Shown here: positions 41,244 to 50,437 of the stretch, in pieces
How positions within the stretch are numbered: position 1 is the stretch's first letter
Layout of the letters: each line of letters begins with the position of its first letter
DNA from: Siphonobacter sp. SORGH_AS_0500
GTDB lineage: Bacteria; Bacteroidota; Bacteroidia; Cytophagales; Spirosomataceae
DNA length: 64,000 bases
Direction of reading: 5' to 3'
Assembly: GCF_002838835.1 (NCBI RefSeq)
Contig: NZ_NHPP01000005.1
Location: forward strand, 248,001-312,000
The notes under the pieces: generated by a model
Databases searched by the model: none
What the model saw: only the letters and a program-made list of their open reading frames with translations
Told to the model about the DNA's origin: nothing
Made by a program: the position numbers and the translations under genes

Positions 41244-44200
41244 TTAAAAGCCAATAGTAATACCGAGGGATACTGTACGGGTTTGTCCCAATGCATTCCG
41301 GTCCACGCCGGGGCCCGTATTGCTGTTTCCATTCACCGTAGATTCGGGATCATAACCGCTGTACTTCGTAAAAACCAGAGCATTCTGCACCTGAGCGTAC
41401 ACGCGGGCACTCGATACATGAAGGCGGTTCAGAACATTTGGATTGAGTTTGTACCCCAGCGAAACATTCCGCAGACGAGCAAAATCGCCTTTTTCAATAT
41501 TTTCGGAAATGGAGATAGCCGCTCCGCCGTTGGAAATGTTATCTCCGTAAACCGCCCGTGGTAATTTCCCATCCTTATTAGTCGGTGTCCAGCGGTCGAG
41601 GAGATCCGTGCTGTTGTTATAGCCGCGTTGATCACGAGTTCCAGGTTTGGTGCCGTTCAGAACCTTATTACCTCCCGAGAATTGCAGGAATAAACCCAGA
41701 TCGAAGTTTTTGTAGGTAAACGTGTTATCAAATCCGCCGTACCATTTGGCAAAGCCGGGCCTTGATTTCTACCGTCCGCCAGCGTCGTTGCAGCAGATAC
41801 GGACGTGCCTTCCAGCGTCGTCCATCGTTGGGATGCGGAGGCCGAATGATCGTATTGAACCACGGTTCCGTCGGCTTTCTGGAATAAACGGCGACCATTT
41901 TCAGGATTAACCCCCAGCGTAGTAACGGCCCAGAGACTGGAAACCGATTTTCCAATTTCAATTACGTTTTCACCGTTGATTATCCGCTGGTTATCGCCAT
42001 TCAGGCTAATGACCTTATTTTTCAGCGTCGTTACATTCGCATTGATTTTCCAGCTGAACTCATCCGTACGAACGGCATGGGCCTGTACGCTGAACTCCAG
42101 CCCGGTATTTTGCATCGAGCCAATATTGAGTAACAGAGAATTGGAGGGGATCCCTTTGGAAGATGCCTGCGGAACATTGAGAATCAGGCCATCCACATCG
42201 TTTTGGTAATAGGCGATTTCTCCGGTAATGCGATCATTGAGTAAGCCAAAAGCAAATCCAAAATCAGTTTTCTTGCTGGTTTCCCAGGACAGACTTCGGT
42301 TTCCCGCCTGATCGTAATAAAGCGTAGGGGAATCGCCCTGTAAACCAGCCGCGTAGGATTGCAGCGAAGCATAGTCATTAATGCCCTGATTATTCCCAAC
42401 CAGACCGTAGCTACCCCGGAATTTCAGGTAACTTACGATTCGACTGATGGCTGAATTCGCCCAGAAAGTTTCATCTGAGATGGAGTAACCCAGCGAAGCA
42501 CCGTAGAAGTTACCAAACTTTTTACCACTCGCAAAAGCTGAATAGCCGTCCCGACGGAAGTTAAGAGTAGCGAAATATTTTTTACCGAAATCATAATTCA
42601 AACGTCCGAAATAGGATAACAGGAAGTTTTCCGTTTGAGCCATGCTCACCGGAACTGTATTTACAAAGTTCCCCTTGACACTCCTGAAAAGTGGATCGGA
42701 CTGGTTCGTTCGGTTTAAACCCCAACGGTCCACTGTAGAAAGTTGCTGTTCATTGCCGATTAACAAAGAAATATTATGCTTTCCAGCCAATGAAAAATCG
42801 TATTGAGCCGTATTCTGCCAGTTCCAACGGTAGTTATTGCGATAACGGCTGGTCGCACTGCCACCCACAAATACGCCGGGAGGAGTAAGCGGACTTTCAT
42901 ACGATTCATCGACTACACTCAACCGATCAATCCCATATTGAGTACGGATGTTCAGCCCTTTGATGATTTCCCAATTGGCGTATAAACTTCCCTGCGTGGC
43001 GGCACCCGACGAACGATAGCGATCATTATCCATCACCGCCGCCAGATTGGACCAGATGGACGGAATACGGTTATTCATCTGACCGATCAAACCACCAGAA
43101 CCGATATTATACGAGCCATCGCTATTGTATGGACTCAGGTTAGGGTCAGGGCTTAAGGCTAAACGCGGACCGTTGGTGTAGGAATAGACTTCCCCACTTA
43201 CTGAACCTGAATTGACGGAAAGGGTGCTGGTGTTACTGATAGCAAAATTAGCTCCAATCGTAAAGGTTTTGAAAAGCTTATGGTCGATTTTAACACGAGC
43301 ATTTTTACGATCAAATTCGTTATGCTTCACAATCCCCGCCTGATCGGTATATCCCAGTGAAACGTAATAATTAGTTCGCTCCGAACCGCCTGAAAAACTC
43401 AAAGCGTGCGACTGCGAAAATCCATTATTCTGGTAAAATAGTTTTTTATAGTCGGTATCAATTAAGTTGCCGTTGGCGTCATAATTTAAAGCGTAACCGG
43501 GCGTTTGTCCGGCATTGGCAAGGGCTTCATTTTTCAGGGTAACAAAATCTTCTGCCCCCAGCATTTGGATTTTGTTAAGTCGGTAGGGGTTCGACCAGCT
43601 TACCCAGGAATCCAGACTTACTTTTACATTACCCTTTTTGCCCTGTTTAGTGGTAATCAGAATGACCCCGGCACTGGCCCGTGAACCGTAAATAGCAGTG
43701 GCCGAAGCATCTTTTAATACCTCAACGCTCTCAATATCAGCCGGATTAATATTAGATAATGGGTTATTGGAAGCCGAATTGGTAGAGATATTATCCGTAT
43801 ACGTAGGTACGCCATCTACCACAACCAGCGGGAAGGAACTCAGGTTAATTGAGTTAATCCCGCGAATACGAATGACGGGTGTAGCGTTCAGAGCTCCGCC
43901 GGGGGTTGAAATGTTAACTCCAGCGGCTCTTCCCTGTAGGGCCTGATCAAAACTCTGCACAGGAGCAGCGGCAAGGTCTTTACCCGAAACCGTTGCGATC
44001 GAGCCCGTTAAATCCCGTTTCTGCTGGGTACCATACCCCACAACAACCACTTCATTCAACTGGCTGGTCTGCGATTCCAGATGGATATCCACGCGAGTTC
44101 GAGTACCTACGATTACTTCCTGTGAAATAAAGCCAACAAAAGAAAAAACTAATGTCGCTTTTGCATCAGCTATGTGAAGCTGATAATTTCCGTTGGCGTC

Positions 44201-44455
44201 GGTCGTAGTGCCGACGGTGGTTCCCTTAATGGCGACCGACACGCCAGGTAGAGGTGTACCATCGCTTTGAGCAGTTACTTTCCCCTGAATCACTAGGTCT
44301 TTTGATGAGATGAGTAGGGGCTGATGGAGAGGAGCGGCTTCGGCTGGCGGTGTGCCCGATAAAGCATAACTCAGTAATAACAAACCCAGAATCTGCTGAG
44401 CGGAAATGATAGGTTTTTTCATACTCTTGTCAATGAAAAGATGGGAATAAGGCAC
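41244..44455 (-). CDS. SusC/RagA-type TonB-dependent transporter, one frame break
   Basis: About 1070 residues after restoring one base near 41751-41762. Upstream of the break the frame reads through ALPNGTADL and stops early; with the base restored it continues PGFAKWYGGFDNTFTYKN, then LDRWTPTNKDGKLPRAVYG, and ends SLGITIGF with terminal Phe. Domains: signal sequence, CarboxypepD_reg-like (VIQGKVTAQSDGTPLPGVSV), the SusC TonB box region (LNEVVVVGYGTQQKRDLTG), plug (PLVVVDGVPTYTDN, SVEVLKDASATAIYGSRAS) and barrel. It has no STN domain, so no FecR partner is expected. It follows a 28-residue leader ORF ending SCCC. Importer of an unknown ligand together with SusD. Confidence 0.93.
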
Positions 44456-44551
44456 ACAAAGGAGTACTGATAAAGCAATAGGAGAACTTCAGACCTAATC
44501 AATAGCTAAGTCTGACACTAGGGGAATTCGTAAAAAGAAGGCGGAGAATCT

Positions 44552-44570
44552 TCCGAAATAATACTTCGGA
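44552..44570 (-). promoter_or_regulatory. Hairpin after the Cys leader, upstream of susC
   Basis: TCCGAA and TTCGGA pair around a 7-nt loop, 22 nt after the leader stop. On the minus strand the right arm TTCGGA can also pair through CGGA with TCCG just downstream, which is followed by CCTTCTTTTT. Two mutually exclusive stems before a T-rich run are what an attenuator would need, though the second stem is only 4 bp. Confidence 0.4.
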
Positions 44571-44592
44571 GATCAATGGAATAATGGAATAC

Positions 44593-44679
44593 CTAGCAAC
44601 AACACGATTTGAAGTAGAGATCGTGTAAGAGAGCGACAGAAGAATACTCGGTGAGAAAATTATATACAGCTTGTTTCAT
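44593..44679 (-). CDS. Leader peptide ending in three cysteines, upstream of susC (28 residues)
   Basis: The ORF starts MKQAVYNFLTEYSSVALL and ends FKSCCC with codons TGT TGT TGC then TAG. It begins about 27 nt after the predicted transcription start (promoter at 44713-44744) and stops 137 nt before susC. Position, small size and terminal Cys run match an attenuation leader peptide. The peptide resembles the one at 39381 only in ending in Cys codons, which is what selection on codons rather than on peptide sequence would leave. Confidence 0.62.
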   Translation of the reverse strand: MKQAVYNFLTEYSSVALLHDLYFKSCCC

Positions 44680-44712
44680 TATGGAAGATTTAAAGTCTAT
44701 AAAATTGGTAGG

Positions 44713-44744
44713 CAAAGTAGGATAAACTTAAATGCTTTTCCAAA
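44713..44744 (-). promoter_or_regulatory. Bacteroidota-type promoter of susC
   Basis: On the minus strand TTTG (44741-44744) is followed after 21 nt by TACTTTG (44713-44719), one base short of the consensus TAnnTTTG. Transcription would begin about 44706, 27 nt before the leader ORF. Confidence 0.5.
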
Positions 44745-44841
44745 TGCTTTTAAAAACTTTATTTTAAAGCTTCTGTATAGATTATTCAAAAATCACCTTC
44801 GCTGGGGATTGACAGGATAGTATATTTTCATATAATAACAT

Positions 44842-44870
44842 ACTAAATATATAGAGTAAGTGTATATTTG
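44842..44870 (+). promoter_or_regulatory. Operator plus -7 element before the TPR gene
   Basis: ACTAAATATATAGAGTAAGT (44842-44861) matches the element before the TonB receptor (35729) at 17 of 20 positions. TATATTTG (44863-44870) fits the -7 consensus TAnnTTTG and points to the plus strand, 78 nt before the TPR gene start. The operator would lie over the -33 region. Confidence 0.45.
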
Positions 44871-44947
44871 ATTCAGATTTTGTTTTAGGAGTTGCCTGTC
44901 TGTTCTTTTCTATCGGATAAAAAACAGTCTTTCCGTCTGAATCCCTT

Positions 44948-46656
44948 ATGAAACTTCGCTTACTAGCTTTGAGTTTACTTTCCCTGCCTGCCCTGAGTCA
45001 ACGGGTGTATCACGATGATCATCACCACGATCCAGAAGGTCGGGCGATGAATCACGATCATCTTACTCATATTCAGGAATATCGTAAAGAAACGGTTTAT
45101 GTACATCATCTTCCGGCTCCACAAGTAATGTCGGGAATTGGTACTTCTGATCTGAAAATTCAAACGAAATCTTCTTTAACTCAAACCTATTTCAATCAGG
45201 CGTTGCCTTACTGCATGGTTTCTGGGATTTTGAGGCGTATCGGGCTTTTAAAGAAGCGTCCCGTCAGGATTCAACCGCCCTCATGCCTTATTGGGGTATT
45301 TATAGTGCAATTGGTTCCATGGAAGGGGATGACTTTGCGGAAGACCGGATTCGGGCTGTGGCAAAAATTAAAGCGTTGAAAGATAAGGCCCCTCCGCATG
45401 AAAGGCGTTATGCGGAAGCCATTCTGGCCCGCGAGGTATCGGGGGCAAACCACAAAAAGGAGTATGAACGTATTCTGGAGTTACTGGTTCACGAATACCC
45501 CGACGATGTAGATGCCAAGCTCTTTCTGGCTTTAAGCAAAATGAGCGGCTATGATCTCAAGCTGAATCCCAGAGAGGGAACGATGTATGCCGAATACCTG
45601 CTGCGAGACGTACTAAAATCGCATCCCGATAACGCCGGAGCTCATCATTACTGGATTCACCTGAAGGAAAATTGTTGCCCGGAAGAGGCTCTTGAAAGCT
45701 GTGAAAAATTACCTAAACTCGGTCCGGCTTCGAGTCATCTGGTGCACATGCCGGGTCACGTGTACTATAAGTTAGGCGAATACCAGAAAGCCTTCGATAC
45801 ATTCAAAGCTTCCGTCGCGGTGGACTCCGTTTATATGAAAAAGCAGAATATTCAGGAAGTTGATGCTTGGAATTACATTCACAATATCAATTACTTATTG
45901 GCCAATTGTGCCGAAGATGGACGTTACGCAACGGCATTGTACTATGCCGAAAAGCTCCAGAATATGCCTGCTTCGAAAGAACGCAAACGCAAGTACGAAG
46001 GTCGTTTCTTTTATCAGGGCATTCTTGCTCCCGTAAAAATGGAAATCTGTTTTGGGCATTACGACCGGGCGGCCCAACGTCTTAAAGCCATTTTGCCCAC
46101 TGACAGTTTGTATTCAGTCAAAGCAATGGCGTATAAAGATGGACTATATTATTTTTCTGCAGGAATGGACGCCATCAAGCGAAATAAAATTGAGGAAGCT
46201 CAGAAGTTGGTTGATGCACTGGATGCTACGCTTTGGCGAAATGTCAACCAGTTTAGCGAAGCAGATATTATCAATTCGCGGCGGGTGAATGACTTAAATG
46301 TAGCTTCGCTGGAATTACAGGGACTGATCAAAAACGCTCAGGGACATACCAAAGAAGCGATTGCCTTATTGGAAAAAGCAAAGGTCAAGGAAGAAGAATT
46401 AGGGTATAGCGAACCGCCTTCGTATGCCCGTCCGGTATTGATTAGCCTCGGCGAAGTGCAGTTACAGGCCAAAAATTACGATCAGGCTATTAAAGCGTAT
46501 ATGGATTTATTGCATAAACATCCCAATTCAGCCAACGGACTCTGGGGCTTGTATAAAGTATATCGAAAAAAAGGCGATTCGACCAAAGCCAAAGAATACG
46601 CCGATTTGCTAGCGAGAATCTGTCGTTATGGCGATAAGAGTCTGTATCCGCTTTAA
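44948..46656 (+). CDS. Exported TPR protein with His-rich N-terminus, one frame break
   Basis: About 570 residues when one missing C near 45205-45208 is restored; this joins TYFNQALP to LLHGFWDFEAYRAFKEAS and then MPYWGIYSAIG. A signal peptide (LLALSLLSLPALSQ) is followed by a His-rich stretch (YHDDHHHDPEGRAMNHDHL) that could bind metal. Then come TPR helices, including the family segments SSHLVHMPGHVYYKLGEY and SLGEVQLQAKNYDQAIKAYM. It is a known family of periplasmic TPR proteins of unclear role. The gene is divergent from susC and shares a CTATAG-type operator; it is followed after 84 nt by a TlpA gene. Confidence 0.8.
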
Positions 46657-46740
46657 TGTCAGCCGTTTTTAAACGCACTCCCATCGCTATACGCAGAAGG
46701 AGTTCTGAAAACTTTCTTTTCAATTCAAACCAATCACTCA

Positions 46741-47751
46741 ATGAATCTGCTCAAATCTTTAACGCTGGTGGCTGGACTAGGTCTGAACTCACTGGCTCAG
46801 GCTCAAACACCCGTGAATATTTCAGGAACCGTTGCGGGTATTAACACCGGAAAAGTGTACTTGCAACGCTTCCACAATAAAATGTTTTATACGGTTGAAG
46901 CCGTACCCGTGAAAGATGGGAAGTTTCAGATTCAGCGGAAGCTACAGTTACCCGAAGTATATGGTATCACGGTCGATACCACCCGTGGAAATCAGTTTCT
47001 GTTTCTGGACGCTACCGATACTAAAGTAACGATCAGTCTGGATAGTGCAGCTCGCTACCGGAACACAAAAGTAACGGGCTCCAAGGGGCAGGAGCTGCTG
47101 GCAAGTTTCCGTCAGGGGCAGGAAGGGAAGATTGAGGATTTCATTAAAAAGAATCCAACGTCCATTGTTCCAACCTATATTCTGTATCGGGAATATTCGT
47201 ACCGACTAACACCGGAAGAAATTGAGAAAAACGTAGCCTTACTCGACGCGTCGCTTCAAAAAACACCTTATGTGAAAACGCTGAAAGAGCTGGTGACTAC
47301 CCTGCGAAGTGTGCAGGTAGGAGAAAAAGCCAAAGACTTTCAGGCCAACACACCCGAAGGGAAGCCCCTGCGGTTGTCAAGTCTGTACGGAAAGAGCTAT
47401 ATTCTGGTAGATTTCTGGGCGGCCTGGTGTGGCCCCTGCCGGCACGAAAACCCGAACCTGGTAAAGACCTATGGAAAATACAAAGGGCAGGGCTTTACTA
47501 TTCTTGGCGTATCACTGGATCATACCAAAGAAGCCTGGCTGAAAGCCATCGCCAAAGACCAACTGACCTGGCATCAAGTATCGGATCTGAAATACTGGAA
47601 CAGCGAACCCGCTCAGTTATACGGCGTTCGAGCCATCCCATCAAACGTGTTACTCGATGCCGAAGGACGAATTGTTGCTCGTAATTTAAGAGGGGAAGAG
47701 TTAGGAGCTAAATTAGAGGACTTGTATTCAAAGTCGGCGGCTAATAAGTGA
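46741..47751 (+). CDS. TlpA-family thioredoxin with DUF4369-like N-terminal domain
   Basis: Protein of 336 residues with a signal peptide (GLGLNSLAQAQ). The N-terminal part (INTGKVYLQRFHNKMFYTVE, GKFQIQRKLQLPEVYGI) fits the DUF4369 fold. The C-terminal thioredoxin domain has CGPC in FWAAWCGPCRHENPN and cis-Pro in VRAIPSNVLLDAEG. It keeps periplasmic disulfides or a client thiol reduced. The length and both domains are typical. It lies downstream of the TPR gene and ends before a 23-bp hairpin terminator. Confidence 0.94.
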   Translation: MNLLKSLTLVAGLGLNSLAQAQTPVNISGTVAGINTGKVYLQRFHNKMFYTVEAVPVKDGKFQIQRKLQLPEVYGITVDTTRGNQFLFLDATDTKVTISLDSAARYRNTKVTGSKGQELLASFRQGQEGKIEDFIKKNPTSIVPTYILYREYSYRLTPEEIEKNVALLDASLQKTPYVKTLKELVTTLRSVQVGEKAKDFQANTPEGKPLRLSSLYGKSYILVDFWAAWCGPCRHENPNLVKTYGKYKGQGFTILGVSLDHTKEAWLKAIAKDQLTWHQVSDLKYWNSEPAQLYGVRAIPSNVLLDAEGRIVARNLRGEELGAKLEDLYSKSAANK

Positions 47752-47845
47752 TGTAAGAAGTTAAGGATAAGTTCTTGTAATAATTTAATACATAGATAAA
47801 TGGATTGTAAAATGCTTAATATTAAACTATTAACTAACAATATAG

Positions 47846-47901
47846 CAAAATCTAGAGGCCACCTGTAGTGATAACCCCCTACAGGTGGCCTCTAGATTTT
47901 G
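47846..47901. terminator. Long bidirectional hairpin terminator
   Basis: Perfect 23-bp arms (47846-47868 and 47879-47901) with a 10-nt loop lie between the convergent tlpA gene and the lipoprotein gene at 47934. The stem is flanked by A and T runs on both sides (CAAAATC and ATTTTG). Confidence 0.85.
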
Positions 47902-47933
47902 TTGATCCGCCAGAGAATGCTGGCTTTTATGGA

Positions 47934-48575
47934 CTACGCGTGTTTTTTGATGTAGGTCTGAATGTTCTTCAAATCCTGACGCAGGCGATCATCCATTTTT
48001 TTCGCGTCTTGCTTCGCTGCTTTTTCTCTGGCATCGAGCGAAGTGCGAGCGGTGTTTATAAGTTTAAGACCCTCTTCCTTACTGGATTTATCCATTTTAC
48101 CCACGTGTTTTTCCAGGTCATTAAGCGTAACCTTGAGGGGGTCGGTCGTTACTTCTGGCAATACAAGGATATCCTCAATTGCCTGGTGGCCTACCGTTAG
48201 TTCGGCTGCGGTTACGGCTTCATTCAGTTCTGCTTCCGTTAATTTCTTTTCTTTGGCCCGCTCTACCAGTTTTTCGAGGTCTTTCAGGTGATTATCAAAG
48301 AGTGACAGGTTTTCACCCTTCAGATTTTTGCCTTCCACTTTGAGAGCAGCAATACCTGATTGTAAATCTTTTACTGCGGTCTCTGGAGCATTGGTCTGCA
48401 AAGCCACTAGAGCCTGATCGAAATACGCATCCGAAGGATTTTCCAGTACTTGCGTTTCTTCCGCCGCGATAAGGGTAGTATCCGTAGTGGAAGTTTGTGC
48501 TTCTTGTTTTTTGGGTGATGACTGGCAAGAGGCCAGTGCAATCATTAGGCTGATGGCTAACAGGTTAGATTTCAT
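47934..48575 (-). CDS. Helical lipoprotein of unknown function
   Basis: Protein of 213 residues with a lipoprotein signal (AISLMIALASC, Cys17). The body is almost all charged helices (VKDLQSGIAALKVEG, NHLKDLEKLVERAKEK, AAKQDAKKMDDRLRQDLK) rich in Lys, Glu and Leu, compatible with a coiled coil or helical bundle. No family is recognised. It lies 11 nt after the DUF4136 gene on the same strand, so the two are probably one transcript of cell-envelope proteins. Confidence 0.75.
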   Translation of the reverse strand: MKSNLLAISLMIALASCQSSPKKQEAQTSTTDTTLIAAEETQVLENPSDAYFDQALVALQTNAPETAVKDLQSGIAALKVEGKNLKGENLSLFDNHLKDLEKLVERAKEKKLTEAELNEAVTAAELTVGHQAIEDILVLPEVTTDPLKVTLNDLEKHVGKMDKSSKEEGLKLINTARTSLDAREKAAKQDAKKMDDRLRQDLKNIQTYIKKHA

Positions 48576-48586
48576 GATTTTACTAG

Positions 48587-49173
48587 TTATGAGTGTTGAA
48601 GATGTTGAGGATAACGAGCGAGAATTTTTTCGGCTTCGTGGGCAAACTGTTTACTCAGTTCAGCCGGATCGTTTACTGGGTTTTCCAGTGAACCACGCCA
48701 GAGTAATTGCTGGGTTTTAGCATCAATGACGTCGACGATCAATGTACCGTCCGTGTAGTGTTCGGTATGATAACCGGTATTCCAGGGTTGGTAATAATAA
48801 CCGAAGCCTACGGGCATCCAGCGACGTTGGTACCAGATGTTATACGGAACGTAATAGGGATAAGGATAGGAAGGATTGGCTACCTGCTGGCTTTTATTTT
48901 CAAAATACTCGTGCGTCGAAACTAACAAGTCAGGTTGATTATCATCCCGAACCAATCCTTTTTTGTAAGCTCGGCAGCAATCGCATTTTGAATCATGTCA
49001 TCGGTAATGCCGCTTCGATACAAGGGGTTTTTATTACCCTGAATATCTGGTTTAACAAAGGTAAATTTGCGAAAGTCATTAAAATTGACGGCACTTTTTT
49101 GCTGTACCTGAACGGCTGTACATCCACTCATCCAGAGTAGAATAAAGCCCATAAAAAGCCATTGCGTTTTCAT
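48587..49173 (-). CDS. DUF4136 lipoprotein, one frame break
   Basis: About 195 residues after adding one A to the run at 48959-48964 (minus strand AAAAAAGG); this joins AAELTKK to GLVRDDNQPDLLVSTHEYFE. The ATG at 49173 is chosen over one 9 nt upstream because it gives a lipoprotein start (FMGFILLWMSGC). The DUF4136 pattern is seen in FNDFRKFTFVKPD, DDMIQNAIAAELTKKG, LLVSTHEYF and the closing GTLIVDVIDAKTQQLLWRG. The family is exported and of unknown role. It shares an operon with the helical lipoprotein that follows. Confidence 0.88.
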
Positions 49174-49292
49174 GGTTGACATGCATAGTTGATAGTGTTG
49201 AATTTGTTTTTAATACTGCCTTTGTGTAAGCAAAGCTCTTCCCAGAGCTTTAAATTGATTTATAAATACGCTTAAAATGGTCTTAAAAAAGA

Positions 49293-49345
49293 AGAGTCAA
49301 ATAGAAAGGAACGCCAAAAGCTGGCGTTCCTTTCTATTTGACTCT
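49293..49345 (-). terminator. Long hairpin terminator after carbonic anhydrase
   Basis: A perfect 24-bp stem (49293-49316 and 49322-49345) with loop AAAGC. On the minus strand it is followed by TTCTTTTTTAAG, a strong U-tract. It is the last of three consecutive hairpins in this gap when read from the carbonic anhydrase gene. Confidence 0.9.
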
Positions 49346-49379
49346 GTAGGGTCAGTCTTTTGTTTTTGGGAGATTCCTA

Positions 49380-49409
49380 GCAGTCGCTCGGCTCTAGCCG
49401 AGCGACTGC
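49380..49409. repeat. G+C-rich hairpin in the carbonic anhydrase 3' region
   Basis: GCAGTCGCTCGGCT and AGCCGAGCGACTGC are perfect 14-bp complements with a 2-nt centre. No T-run follows; it may be an RNA stability element or a mobile palindrome in the transcript end. Confidence 0.7.
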
Positions 49410-49414
49410 GGCAT

Positions 49415-49441
49415 TTTCCGAAATTTTAAAATTTTCGGAAA
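49415..49441. repeat. A+T-rich near-palindrome after carbonic anhydrase
   Basis: Arms TTTCCGAA and TTCGGAAA flank TTTT/AAAA runs. It is palindromic except for one asymmetric base at the centre, and ends 17 nt before the carbonic anhydrase stop side (49459). Confidence 0.6.
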
Positions 49442-49458
49442 GTGCTACTCATATACAA

Positions 49459-50121
49459 TTACACGTTTTTATCGGCTGGTTTTTCAGGCTCGTTAGGATC
49501 CAGGTGATAAATCTGCATGATGTTTTCCAGTAATTTGATAAAATCAATATTTAGATCAATCAGCTTTCCGGTGTGTACATCAAACACCCATCCATGAACG
49601 GTAAGGTCTCGTTCCCGGCGGGCTTTCTGTACTTCCGCCGTTTTAATCACATTGATGCATTGCTCTTCTACGTTCAGCTCTACCAGTCTTTTGTAACGCA
49701 ATTCTTCATCTTTGATCGCATCTAATTCGGCCTGGTGAGTCCGGTATACGTCACGAATATTTCTTAACCACGGATTCAAAATTCCCAGATCCTGCGATTT
49801 CATGGCTGCCTGAACGCCACCGCAGTAATAGTGACCACAAACAACAATGTGGTTCACTTTCAGGTGCTGAACGGCGTAGTTGATAACCGACATGGCACTC
49901 AGGTCGGTGTTGGGAACCATGTTAGCAATATTTCGGTGTACAAAGGCTTGACCCGGTGCGATACCCATCAACTCTTCAGCCGTTACCCGACTGTCGGAAC
50001 AACCGATATACAGAATATCAGGCGTTTGGCCTTTAGACAGATCGCTGAAATAGTTTGGCTCTACACTTAGCTTTTTCTGAACCCAGTCTTGGTTGTTTTT
50101 GAAAATTTGAGAAATATCCAT
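49459..50121 (-). CDS. Beta-carbonic anhydrase
   Basis: Protein of 220 residues that interconverts carbon dioxide and bicarbonate in the cytoplasm. Zinc ligands and active-site residues are visible: Cys and Asp in YIGCSDSRVTAEE, and His and Cys in VVCGHYYCGGVQAAM. The segment FVHRNIANMVPNTDLSAMS is also typical. The C-terminus (GWVFDVHTGKLIDL) matches the plant-type beta class. It is monocistronic, with its own terminator at 49293-49345. No signal peptide is present. Confidence 0.97.
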   Translation of the reverse strand: MDISQIFKNNQDWVQKKLSVEPNYFSDLSKGQTPDILYIGCSDSRVTAEELMGIAPGQAFVHRNIANMVPNTDLSAMSVINYAVQHLKVNHIVVCGHYYCGGVQAAMKSQDLGILNPWLRNIRDVYRTHQAELDAIKDEELRYKRLVELNVEEQCINVIKTAEVQKARRERDLTVHGWVFDVHTGKLIDLNIDFIKLLENIMQIYHLDPNEPEKPADKNV

Positions 50122-50351
50122 TTATATGTTGTTACGTTAATTTCTTTTTCAAACGATTCGAAGGGATGCATGAAATGCCTTTACCAAAGTTTCCTCGTAG
50201 GAAGAATTTCAGTCTTAACATCCAGAACCGCTATAGGGTTTATAAATAGTTATGCTTAAATGTCCTATTGAATGCGTATTTTGCGGGTACGGACAAGTAT
50301 ACAGCCCTTTACTCGCCCAAAATTAACTTTCTGAAAGTCCATTAAACAAAA

Positions 50352-50381
50352 AGAGCGACTAGTTTATTACAAGTACGCTCT
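50352..50381 (-). terminator. Terminator of the AraC regulator gene
   Basis: On the minus strand AGAGCG (plus ACT/AGT after a 1-nt bulge) pairs with CGCTCT and is followed by TTTTTGTTT. It begins 57 nt after the AraC stop. The rest of the 316-nt gap 50122-50437 should hold the carbonic anhydrase promoter, but no clear -33/-7 pair stands out. Confidence 0.75.
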
Positions 50382-50437
50382 CGTTGAATTCCGTAAAAGT
50401 CTGTTATTAAGCAATAGGGTAAACAACGACACAGGGT

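Noticed and set aside
47846-47901. Terminal inverted repeats of an insertion sequence
   Set aside because: The 23-bp arms have only a 10-nt spacer and lie between two convergent genes, so they form a terminator.
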